Source of the DNA: Gimesia maris
GTDB lineage: Bacteria > Planctomycetota > Planctomycetia > Planctomycetales > Planctomycetaceae
DNA: 64,000 bases
Assembly: GCF_008298035.1 (NCBI RefSeq)
Contig: NZ_CP042910.1
Span: 4,355,001 to 4,419,000, forward strand
Direction of reading: 5' to 3'
The translations under genes were made by a program, and so were the position numbers. This document shows, one piece after another, positions 34,936 to 43,867 of the stretch (within the stretch, counting starts at the first letter, position 1; every line of letters begins with the position of its first letter). Under the pieces are notes generated by a model. That model was not told the origin of the DNA. It made no database searches and saw only the letters and a program-made list of their open reading frames with translations.

Positions 34936-35964
34936 ATGACAATCAGTTTTCAATGCCAAAAGTGTGGTAAGAACTATAAAGTCAGTGATGACAAAGCCGG
35001 TAAAAAAGTCAAATGTCGCCAGTGTGATGCACCTGTGCGCATTCCGGAACTCGAAGCCAATGACTTTTCAGAAGAGTGGGAAGAACCAGAACCGGAATAT
35101 GAGGCCCCTGCCCGACGTCGCAAAAGCAGCGCACCAAAAAATAAGTCGAAATCCAAAAGCCGAAAAAAAACAGCTGGTGGTCCGAACCAGAAGCTGTTGA
35201 TCGCAGGTGGCGCGGTGGCATTCGTACTGATTGGCGGCGGCCTGTTGTTTATGTTCTCTTCCAGTAAATCAGGTGGAGGCCTTTTCAAGTCGATCACGGA
35301 CAAAGTCGATGTGGTTGTCAATTCACAACTAGACAAGTCCGCTGGCAAATCGGGAAGTAACGGAAGCGGATCTGCAGGCTCCGACATTGATAACATGAAA
35401 AAAATTGGCCTGGCGTTTCATAACTTCCATGATTCATTTACCCGTTTTCCTCCCGCGGATGCGCATCTGGTCGATGGAAAACCACTGCTCAGCTGGCGCG
35501 TACACATGCTGCCTTTTCTCGGCCAGAAAGAGCTTTATCAACGTTTTAATCTGCAGGAGTCCTGGGACAGCCCCCATAATTCTGCCCTGCTGAATGAGAT
35601 GCCGGATATCTATCAGACCGAGGGAGTCAATCAAGCAGGTTACACTTCGATCATGACCTTCAGTGGCGAGGGTACCCCCTTCACCGGAGGTAAAGGGCCA
35701 CAAATACGGAACTTTGTTGACGGTACGGGAAATGTCATCCTCTGCGTTCAGGCAGGCCCGGACAAAGCGGTCCCCTGGACACAACCAGTCGATCTCCCCT
35801 TCAATCAGGCCAATCCAGTCAGCGTACTGGGGCAGACATCCCGGGGCGCATTCCTCTGTATCATGGCTGATGGTTCGATCAGAAAAATTCCAGCTGGCAT
35901 TTCCCCTCAAACACTTAAGAATGCGATTCAGCATAATGACGGTCAGGTAGTACCCCTGTTTTGA
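34936..35964 (+). CDS. Zinc-ribbon, membrane-anchored DUF1559-type protein
   Basis: A 342-residue protein built in four parts. Residues 3-36 are a zinc ribbon (FQCQKCGKNYKVSDDKAGKKVKCRQCDAPVRIP) with two CxxC pairs, printed here across its linker. A Lys/Arg/Ser-rich spacer follows (ARRRKSSAPKNKSKSKSRKK). One membrane helix comes next (KLLIAGGAVAFVLIGGGLLFMF). Then a DUF1559-like domain with SWRVHMLPFLGQKELYQRF, QESWDSPHNSALLNEMPDIY and FVDGTGNVILCVQAGPDKAV. The ribbon is predicted inside the cell and the DUF1559 domain outside. Planctomycetes carry many such ribbon-helix proteins. It is the third and most different of the paralogue trio and could link an outside domain to an inside contact, though no function is known. 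Confidence 0.82.
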   Translation: MTISFQCQKCGKNYKVSDDKAGKKVKCRQCDAPVRIPELEANDFSEEWEEPEPEYEAPARRRKSSAPKNKSKSKSRKKTAGGPNQKLLIAGGAVAFVLIGGGLLFMFSSSKSGGGLFKSITDKVDVVVNSQLDKSAGKSGSNGSGSAGSDIDNMKKIGLAFHNFHDSFTRFPPADAHLVDGKPLLSWRVHMLPFLGQKELYQRFNLQESWDSPHNSALLNEMPDIYQTEGVNQAGYTSIMTFSGEGTPFTGGKGPQIRNFVDGTGNVILCVQAGPDKAVPWTQPVDLPFNQANPVSVLGQTSRGAFLCIMADGSIRKIPAGISPQTLKNAIQHNDGQVVPLF

Positions 35965-36224
35965 GGCAGATAATCGAACCCAGATATTTCCAGCGCTAAT
36001 ATTAATATCTCTTCATTCTTAAGTTAGACAAGATAAATATTCTGGCAAAGACATGTCTTCTTTTGTATGCTTATGAACAAACAGACCACACATGCTGACA
36101 TGATCCGTAGGGACCATATCAGCAATTTTATCCATCTGTCTGATTTGACCGTAATGTCTTTCGCTTCATGAGCTTCTAAGTGAGCTGATTGAACTGAAAA
36201 TAAACCAGAAAGAACCGGACGCTC

Positions 36225-39200
36225 ATGCTGTTGACCCATTGGTTAAGGTCGATTTCATCTTTCCTCCGACCATCACATCACCCCTTGCACAAACGCCGTG
36301 TTCGTTCCCGATATGGCAAACCTGCAATCCTGAATCATCAAAGGCGACCGGTTACTGTCGAAGAACTCGAAGACCGCACACTGCTGACGTCGATGATCAG
36401 CGTTGATGATGTGAGTGAATGGGAAGGTGATTCCTGGAATATAAAAACGAACTTTATATTTACGGTAACCCGTACCGGCATGACTCCTGGTGATCTCAAT
36501 CAAGAGTTAATAATTGATTTTATAACACAAGATAGCACAGCAACTCTTTATGGCGATGATTATATCTCCAAAAGTGGATCGATCCTGTTTTCTGCAGATG
36601 CCATGTCAACCTCTCAATCGAAAACGATCATGATTCAAGTTGTTCAAGATGGTGAAGTTGAAACAGACGAATACTTTGAAGTTAGTTTGTCCACGAACAA
36701 TGGAAATGTCATTTTCGATAAAAACATCGGTAGGGGAACGATTCTGGATGACGACATTATGGTTCTGGATCAGGCAGATCGTATCGCCCCCCCTGAGTCT
36801 GCTACCATTGGAGATCATTTTGGAAACGCGATCGCAATCGATGGAGATTTCATGGTCGTCGGTGCAATCGAAAGTGATTTGATCGCAACTGATGCCGGTG
36901 CTGTATATGTTTATTTTCGAAACAGACAGAATACTCCTGATAATGACTTCGATGACATTTGGGAATATCAGACAACTTTGACAGCCTTTGATGCTGCAGA
37001 AAATGATCAATTTGGGTGCAGTGTCGCCATTGATGGTGATACAATTGTGATTGGTGCGTACCAGGATAACGGCCGGGAATACCGAAGTGGAACAGCATAT
37101 GTATATCGCTGGGATGGCAACGACTGGAATTTTGAAGATAAACTCATCGCATCAGACGGAAGATTTAATGACAAGTTTGGTGGTGATGTCACTATCGAGA
37201 ATGATGTCATTGTCGTCGGAGCAGCAGAAAAAAATCCCACTATCCCCAATGCTCCTTATTATATTGCTGATGCAGGTGTAGCATATGTATTTACAAGAAC
37301 CGGGTCAGAATGGTCGGAAACACAAATTATTACTGCCCCTAACATGGACACATCAGACGAATTTGGCTGGAGCGTGGAGCTTGAGAATGACACTCTCTTT
37401 ATCTCTGGACTGAAATCCGATTTCCAAGGTTCAACGGTAGACCAGGGAGCTGTTTTTGTTTATCGAAATATAAACGGAGTCTGGACTCTGCAACAAACTC
37501 TGGGCGTTCCAGATGGCGAAACAGATGACCTGTTCGGATTCGACCTGGATGTTGATGGGGACATCCTGGGGGTCATTTCCGGTTCAAGAGATGCGGGTCA
37601 AAGAAAAGCGTATGTCTTTGAATATGTAGATGGCACCTGGCAATACAGTTATAATCTTGGTACACCAGGAATAGGAAACAATCCATCTGCTAACTCAATT
37701 TCAGTATCAGGAAACTCAATCGCCATTGGTTCAATCCTGAGTGATGGTTATAGAAATGAAACTGGCATAGTTAACATCTATCATCGAAAACCAGGGGGGA
37801 ATTACTGGTCATTCTCAGAAAGTATTTTTGCTGATTATGGTTACACTGATGACTATTTTGGCTATGCAGTAGTTTATACAGATTCGCAACTCATTATAGG
37901 AACTCCTCAAGCTCCCGATTCGACTCGAAATGCAGGCCAGTTGTATATCTTCGAGCCGCATAGATCTGAGGTCAGTTTTGAACTCTCGTTTCAAGGAACC
38001 AGGGAAAATGTTTCCGGACAAACGGCAGTCCGGCTTTATGTCACCAGATCAAGTGATCGTGGTGTGGGCGCTTTAAATTCTGATGTAACAGTTTACTACC
38101 ATACGGTAGATGGTACAGCCACAGCTGCGGATGGTGACTATCAGGAGCAATCCGGTTCAATCACTTTCACAGGCGATCCTCATGCTGGGAGTCAACTCGA
38201 ATACATTACAATTTACGTTAATGATGACGATAAATTAGAAGGGTATGAAGAATTCTACGTACAGCTTACTGACGACACAGGTGATTTTCGCTTTTATTTC
38301 GATCGAGCGGAAATTTTAATATTTGACAATGATTTTGCTAAGGTTAGCGTCGAAAACGTAACGGTCGACGAAGACGCCGGAATGGCCTTGGTCAATGTTA
38401 CCCTGGATAATTCAGTCGACACTAATGTCAGTGTCGACTTTTCAACCGCTGATATTTCTGCTCTTGAATCCAGTGATTATACGCCTACAAGTGGAACGCT
38501 TGTTTTTGAACCGGGTGTGCTGACCAAAACCGTTGCAATTCCGCTAGTCAATACCAATGAGATTGAAGGAGATGAAACTTTTGCCTTGACTCTGAGTAAT
38601 CTTCAGGTCAGCGGTGCAGACGTCCAGATTGGCACAAGTACCGGTATTATCACCATTAAAGATGACGACGAATCCAACCTGTTCGTTGAGGACCTGACAG
38701 TTGATGAAGATACAGGAACCGCATCTGTTGTCGTCACCCTGGATCATCCTGTCTCATTGCCAGTCACGGTTGATTATGCCACTGCAGATGCATCCGCGAC
38801 TGCCTCCAATGATTATCTTTCAACTTCCGGGACACTCTCGTTCGCTGCTGGTGAACAATCAAAAACCATACAGATACCCATTGTCGATGACACAAACCTC
38901 GTAGAACTAACCGAATCGTTTCTGGTTTTATTCGGCAATCTGAAAAGCGGTGGATTGAATGTCTCCCTGAACACTTCACAGATAGAAGTCACCATTCTGG
39001 ATGATGATCAAGCTCGTCTTTCAATAAGCGACTTAACTGTGAACGAGAATGCTGGTACCGCGACTGTTCAGGTCTCACTGGACCGAATGGTCGACACAAC
39101 GATCAGCATCGATTACGCCACTGTAGATCAAACTGCTACAAGTTCTGATGATTATCTCGTTCAAGCTGGAACAATCACATTCAACCCAGGGGAACATGTC

Positions 39201-42200
39201 CAGACAATTGTCATCCCGATCACCGATTCCGATGTGGTCGAAACAGACGAAAAGTTCCTGATCAATCTGACTAACCTGAATACCAATGGGGCTGACGTGG
39301 TAGTATTCGACGATCAGGCCGAAGTCACGATTTCCGATGACGATCAGCTACAGGGATCGATTACTAACGTGACAGTCGACGAGTCTGCTGAATATGCCAC
39401 GATTTCAGTTTCACTTGAATATGCGGTCGGGTTTCCTGTAACAATCTACTTTGAATCAGAAAACGTGACTGCAGTCAGCGATCCTGATTATATTTCTCAG
39501 TCTGGTTCGCTGACCTTTAATCCAGGTGATCTGACAAAATCCATCTCAATCGCAATTTTGAATGACAATCTGGTCGAATCAGACGAGACATTTTTCGTCA
39601 AGCTTACCAGTATCGAATCAAATGGTTCGAATATTATATTCGAAATTGATCGGGCAGAAATTACAATCCAGGATGATGATCAGGCTCAGATCTCAATAGA
39701 TGATCTGACTGTCGATGAAGACGCAGGATCCGCAACCATCACCGTATCGCTGGTTCAACCTGTTGACACTGCGATCACAGTCGACTACACGACATTAGAT
39801 CAATCTGCCAATTCCGTGGTTGATTATATCTCCCAGTCCGGCACACTGACATTTTCCGCTGGCGAACAGTCAAAGACCATTACGATTCCTCTTGTCGATT
39901 CCGACCTGTTGGAACTGACTGAAAGCTTCCTGGTTCAATTGAACAATATTCAGGCTGCAGCAAGAAATGTTATCTTTGCGAACGATCATGCTGAAGTAAC
40001 GATCCTTGATGATGATCAAGCCAGTATCTCGATCAGTGATATCTCAGTCAATGAAGATGCAGGGACGGCCGTACTCACCGTCGTATTGAGTAACCCGGCT
40101 GATGCTGCTTTCAGCGTTGACTTCTCTACTGCTGACAACAGCGCTGTGGATCAGCAGGATTATACCGCGGTTTCAGGTACATTAATCTTCAATGCAGGGG
40201 AACAGTCCAAAACCATCACCATTCCCATTATCAATTCAGATCTTGTGGAGTCGGACGAAACGTTTCTGGTCAACCGGAGTAATATTCAATCCGGAAGCTA
40301 CGATATTGTCTTTGCTGACAATCAGGCAGAAGTAACCATCATTGACGACGATCAGGCTCAGGTAACCATCAACGATATTTCAGTCAACGAGGCAGCTGGT
40401 ACTGCGACTTTGACCGTTTCTCTGGATCATGCCGTTGATCAGTCTGTCAGCCTCGATTTTCAGACTAGTGAGGTCACCGCGACCAGCCCTGAGGATTTTG
40501 TGACTCAGATGGGAACTCTGACTTTTGCTCCTTCTGAAGTTGAAAAATTGATTACCATCTCAATCATTGATTCAGATCTTGTGGAAACGGATGAACGTTT
40601 ACTGGTCAACCTGTCAAATCTCCAGGCCGGGACAGCTGCTGTCAGCTTTGCTGACACCCACGGCGTTATCACAATTCTGGACGATGATCAGTCCAATCTG
40701 CGCATCAGTGATCTCACCATCCAGGAAGATTCCGGCACTGGGTATGTGACAGTCTCCCTTGACAAGCCGCTGCTGACGCCGGTTTCCATTGATTTCAGCA
40801 CCGTCGGTCAGTCAGCCACACAGTCCGTTGATTTTGAACAATCAACGGGAACTTTGACCTTCGCGCCTGGTGAGCTCACCAAGGTCATCCCGATCGTCAT
40901 TACCAATGATAACTACACGGAAACCACAGAGACACTGCTGATTAATCTCTTCAATTTACAAACGGCCAGTCCCGACGTCATCCTTGCCGACTCGCAGTCC
41001 GTCCTGACAATCGAAAATGATGATTTTGCGAAAGTTTCAATCAATAATATCACAGTGAATGAGGCATCCGGGTCTGCATTGATCCAGGTCACTCTGGACC
41101 ATCCCGTCGCGTCCACGATTACACTCGACTATACCACTGCCGATGATTCTGCTTTGAATGCTTCAGATTACTTCGGAAAATCTGGTACCCTGACATTCCT
41201 GGCAGGGCAACAGACCAAATACGTTTCGATCCCCATTCTCAACGACAACCTTGTGGAAGGTGATGAATCATTTTTATTCAACCTGACCAATCTCCAGGCA
41301 AATGGTTATGATGTTGAATTCCTCAGCGAACAGGCACTGATTACGATTCAGGATAATGATCAGGCCAGCATTTCCATCAGTGATATTTCAGTCGATGAAA
41401 ACGCAGGCACGGCCTTACTGACCGTCGAATTGAGCAAGCCGGTTGAAACCGCTTTCACTGTCAACTATGCCACCACTGAGCAGTCTGCACTTGGCACGCT
41501 CGACTTTATTACGACTTCAGGAACGCTGACATTTGATTCCGGAGAGCAGAGTAAAACCATTGCCGTCTCCCTGGTAAATACCGATCTGGTTGAGTCCGAT
41601 GAAACCTTTCTGATTAATCTATTTGACATTCAGGCAAACGAGGCCGACATTACTCTGGCAAATGATCAGGCTGTTGTGAGAATCCAGGATGACGATCAGG
41701 CTCAGATTTCCATTGATGATATTACTGTTGTTGAAAATGCCGGAACGGCGGTGATTACTGTCTCTCTGGATGCCTCTGTGGATACCGCCGTCAGCATAGA
41801 CTTCTCCACGTCTGATCAGACCGCATATCACCCCGATGATTACCTTGCTGTTTCAGGAACCTTAACATTCAATCCCGGTGACCTGTCACAGACTATCACG
41901 ATTGCGATCGTCAATTCTGATAATTTTGAAATCAATGAAACCTTCCAGATCGATTTAGAAAATATTCAAACTACAGCGCGCGATGTCACAATCGCAGACG
42001 ATCAGGCAGTGATCACAATCCAGGACAAAGTTATCACAGCGGGGGAAATTCACTTCAGAGTGGTGAATCAGCCAACCAGTACCAGTCTGACAGGAGAAGC
42101 AGACACACTTCCTGAAAATGAAAGCATCATCAGTGAATGGTCCACCTACTGGGTAGAGATCTGGGTCGAACTCACCAGCCAGATCGAGCACGGAGTCTAT

Positions 42201-43340
42201 TCAGTCAGTGCAGATTTCAATTACAACACGGCATACACCTCTGCTGCAGAAATTGAATTTGGAGAAGGCTTCACACAAAATCAGGCTGGTTCCATCAATG
42301 ATCTGACTGGATCCGTTACAGGAATTTATGCTGAAACAACAATAAATCACCTGGGAGCGGACAGCCCGGTTTTATTCGCTCGTGTTCGTTTCTCACCTGG
42401 TTCTGAAGACCAGGTTTCACTCGAAACCGAGCCTAATAGCATAGGCCCCTATAATCTGAACTTTGAGATCACAAATTCTCATGTCGAATTAGGTGGAAAT
42501 ACACCAGTCACTGTAAACGTGGACTTGTCGCCAGGAGCGTCAATCTACGCCAACCCGTTCGACCTGAATGACGATGATATTATTAATTATCGCGACCTGA
42601 TCCTCTTCGTCGGTCTGTACAATACGGTCCCCAGCGAGTCTGATTCCAGTTTCGCCTGGTTCTCTGACTTCAATCAGGATGATCGTATAAATTACAGGGA
42701 CCTGATTTCACTCGTAGGGAATTATAACAAAGGTAAACAGGATCAGACTGAGGTCATATATCCACAAACTTACCCGAACGCATGGTCTGATTTATTGCTC
42801 GTCGATACATTGAGCACACCACCTGTGACAGCAGATTCCGTTTCGCAGTCCGACGTCGTCTCCACATTCGACACTGTGATCAATCAGACCATGAACAGCC
42901 CGGTTCTTTCCATTGAACAGCAGAAATCCCTGAAACACATCGACATTCAGGTGATCGACCTTGGTGGTGATATTCTGGGAACTGCAGCGGGCAGTACAAT
43001 TTATATCGACGTCGATGCCGCCGGTTATGGCTGGTTTATCGACTCGACTCCCACCGGAAACAGTGAATACACCTGGTCCAGCGAATTGACCCTGATCGCC
43101 CTGCCCGACAGCGACGCTGCTGGTGGCATCGATCTCTGGACCGTCATTCAGCATGAACTCGGTCACCTGCTGGATTACGAACATTCAGAAACCGGACTGA
43201 TGCAGGAAACCCTCGCCCCTGGAATTCGTAAACTCCCAGAGTGGGAATTGAATTATGAATATGAAAACCCTATGGAACCAGAAGCCGTCGACCCCTTCTT
43301 CTTGAACATGCTGGATGAAACCAACCTGCTTCCGTTCTGA
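36225..43340 (+). CDS. Giant secreted protein: FG-GAP propeller, 13 Calx-beta domains, dockerin, metzincin-like protease
   Basis: A 2371-residue protein. The basic N-terminus ends in EELEDRTLL (46-54), the planctomycete extracellular motif that stands in place of a normal signal peptide. The order of domains is: Calx-beta (about 57-180) and seven FG-GAP-like blades (about 182-579; examples DHFGNAIAIDGDFMVVGA and DQFGCSVAIDGDTIVIGA). A second Calx-beta follows (580-705), then eleven tandem Calx-beta repeats of about 112 residues (705-1936). Next come a cohesin-like beta-sandwich (about 1939-2096) and a dockerin pair (2109-2169) with two calcium loops, DLNDDDIINYRDL and DFNQDDRINYRDL. Last is a C-terminal protease region with HELGHLLDYEH (His2310, Glu2311, His2314, His2320) and GLMQ as a possible Met-turn. 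I infer a calcium-stabilised surface or matrix adhesin with proteolytic activity. Confidence 0.9.
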   Translation: MLLTHWLRSISSFLRPSHHPLHKRRVRSRYGKPAILNHQRRPVTVEELEDRTLLTSMISVDDVSEWEGDSWNIKTNFIFTVTRTGMTPGDLNQELIIDFITQDSTATLYGDDYISKSGSILFSADAMSTSQSKTIMIQVVQDGEVETDEYFEVSLSTNNGNVIFDKNIGRGTILDDDIMVLDQADRIAPPESATIGDHFGNAIAIDGDFMVVGAIESDLIATDAGAVYVYFRNRQNTPDNDFDDIWEYQTTLTAFDAAENDQFGCSVAIDGDTIVIGAYQDNGREYRSGTAYVYRWDGNDWNFEDKLIASDGRFNDKFGGDVTIENDVIVVGAAEKNPTIPNAPYYIADAGVAYVFTRTGSEWSETQIITAPNMDTSDEFGWSVELENDTLFISGLKSDFQGSTVDQGAVFVYRNINGVWTLQQTLGVPDGETDDLFGFDLDVDGDILGVISGSRDAGQRKAYVFEYVDGTWQYSYNLGTPGIGNNPSANSISVSGNSIAIGSILSDGYRNETGIVNIYHRKPGGNYWSFSESIFADYGYTDDYFGYAVVYTDSQLIIGTPQAPDSTRNAGQLYIFEPHRSEVSFELSFQGTRENVSGQTAVRLYVTRSSDRGVGALNSDVTVYYHTVDGTATAADGDYQEQSGSITFTGDPHAGSQLEYITIYVNDDDKLEGYEEFYVQLTDDTGDFRFYFDRAEILIFDNDFAKVSVENVTVDEDAGMALVNVTLDNSVDTNVSVDFSTADISALESSDYTPTSGTLVFEPGVLTKTVAIPLVNTNEIEGDETFALTLSNLQVSGADVQIGTSTGIITIKDDDESNLFVEDLTVDEDTGTASVVVTLDHPVSLPVTVDYATADASATASNDYLSTSGTLSFAAGEQSKTIQIPIVDDTNLVELTESFLVLFGNLKSGGLNVSLNTSQIEVTILDDDQARLSISDLTVNENAGTATVQVSLDRMVDTTISIDYATVDQTATSSDDYLVQAGTITFNPGEHVQTIVIPITDSDVVETDEKFLINLTNLNTNGADVVVFDDQAEVTISDDDQLQGSITNVTVDESAEYATISVSLEYAVGFPVTIYFESENVTAVSDPDYISQSGSLTFNPGDLTKSISIAILNDNLVESDETFFVKLTSIESNGSNIIFEIDRAEITIQDDDQAQISIDDLTVDEDAGSATITVSLVQPVDTAITVDYTTLDQSANSVVDYISQSGTLTFSAGEQSKTITIPLVDSDLLELTESFLVQLNNIQAAARNVIFANDHAEVTILDDDQASISISDISVNEDAGTAVLTVVLSNPADAAFSVDFSTADNSAVDQQDYTAVSGTLIFNAGEQSKTITIPIINSDLVESDETFLVNRSNIQSGSYDIVFADNQAEVTIIDDDQAQVTINDISVNEAAGTATLTVSLDHAVDQSVSLDFQTSEVTATSPEDFVTQMGTLTFAPSEVEKLITISIIDSDLVETDERLLVNLSNLQAGTAAVSFADTHGVITILDDDQSNLRISDLTIQEDSGTGYVTVSLDKPLLTPVSIDFSTVGQSATQSVDFEQSTGTLTFAPGELTKVIPIVITNDNYTETTETLLINLFNLQTASPDVILADSQSVLTIENDDFAKVSINNITVNEASGSALIQVTLDHPVASTITLDYTTADDSALNASDYFGKSGTLTFLAGQQTKYVSIPILNDNLVEGDESFLFNLTNLQANGYDVEFLSEQALITIQDNDQASISISDISVDENAGTALLTVELSKPVETAFTVNYATTEQSALGTLDFITTSGTLTFDSGEQSKTIAVSLVNTDLVESDETFLINLFDIQANEADITLANDQAVVRIQDDDQAQISIDDITVVENAGTAVITVSLDASVDTAVSIDFSTSDQTAYHPDDYLAVSGTLTFNPGDLSQTITIAIVNSDNFEINETFQIDLENIQTTARDVTIADDQAVITIQDKVITAGEIHFRVVNQPTSTSLTGEADTLPENESIISEWSTYWVEIWVELTSQIEHGVYSVSADFNYNTAYTSAAEIEFGEGFTQNQAGSINDLTGSVTGIYAETTINHLGADSPVLFARVRFSPGSEDQVSLETEPNSIGPYNLNFEITNSHVELGGNTPVTVNVDLSPGASIYANPFDLNDDDIINYRDLILFVGLYNTVPSESDSSFAWFSDFNQDDRINYRDLISLVGNYNKGKQDQTEVIYPQTYPNAWSDLLLVDTLSTPPVTADSVSQSDVVSTFDTVINQTMNSPVLSIEQQKSLKHIDIQVIDLGGDILGTAAGSTIYIDVDAAGYGWFIDSTPTGNSEYTWSSELTLIALPDSDAAGGIDLWTVIQHELGHLLDYEHSETGLMQETLAPGIRKLPEWELNYEYENPMEPEAVDPFFLNMLDETNLLPF
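38338..42030 (+). repeat. Eleven tandem Calx-beta repeats, about 336-bp period
   Basis: The array begins near KVSVENVTVDEDAG and ends near ADDQAVITIQD. Unit borders fall at roughly 38.34, 38.67, 39.00, 39.34, 39.68, 40.01, 40.35, 40.68, 41.02, 41.36 and 41.69 kb, each with DDDQA-type linkers and xVxExAGTA starts. The spacing is near 336 bases throughout, with no indel between most units. Units starting AQISIDD and ASISISD occur twice each, in reversed order, a sign of later unit shuffling. Confidence 0.9.
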
Positions 43341-43380
43341 GTATGCCTGTCATAAACGAAAACACCCCAGGAAATTCTCA

Positions 43381-43794
43381 TCACATTGAAGTCAATGCTT
43401 CCACCAGATCTACATCGTACATTGGCGGAATCGTCACGATGATGGTATTCGCACCATCTTCTTCAAACTTGATGGAATCGAGAGGCATCTTCGCGTCCCC
43501 CAGATTACAGAGAATTACGTTCCGGTCTCGAATCTGAAAATAATGTTCTCGTAATCCCCCCTCTTCCTCCAGCGTCACAAACATCAGAACCCCCTGTTTC
43601 ATCTTCACTGCCTGAACTTTTTTGAACAGTTTCGACCGGGATACAGGTTTATCATCCTGGATGAATTTCCCACTGGGGCCCGAAAACTGATCCTGCCTGC
43701 TTTGATCTACATTAGATTCTTCGGATGGCAGAAAACTGCAGAAGCAGCACACAATGATTATCAGAGAAGAAATCGTAGTGACAAACTCTCTCAT
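43381..43794 (-). CDS. Small secreted protein of unknown function
   Basis: A 137-residue protein starting at ATG 43794 behind GGAG. The N-terminal hydrophobic stretch TTISSLIIIVCCFCSFLPSEE looks like a signal peptide, possibly with lipidation at one of the cysteines. The mature part is a polar, mostly beta protein (LFKKVQAVKMKQGVLMFVTL, HYFQIRDRNVILCNLGD, DGANTIIVTIPP) ending in EALTSM. I do not recognise a family. It begins 74 bases after the kinase stop, on the same strand, and follows the order sigma factor, kinase, this gene. I infer that it belongs to that operon and may be an extracellular partner of the kinase. Confidence 0.7.
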   Translation of the reverse strand: MREFVTTISSLIIIVCCFCSFLPSEESNVDQSRQDQFSGPSGKFIQDDKPVSRSKLFKKVQAVKMKQGVLMFVTLEEEGGLREHYFQIRDRNVILCNLGDAKMPLDSIKFEEDGANTIIVTIPPMYDVDLVEALTSM

Positions 43795-43867
43795 CTCATG
43801 TTCTCCACTTGCAGAATGAATTCATACTGCTTCTGTCAATACATTTTGGTATACTCACCCTGGTCAT

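Noticed and set aside
38338-42030. Repeat array considered as CRISPR or transposon-related repeats
   Set aside because: The period is a multiple of three, every unit codes for a Calx-beta domain, and there are no spacers or transposase, so it is a coding repeat.
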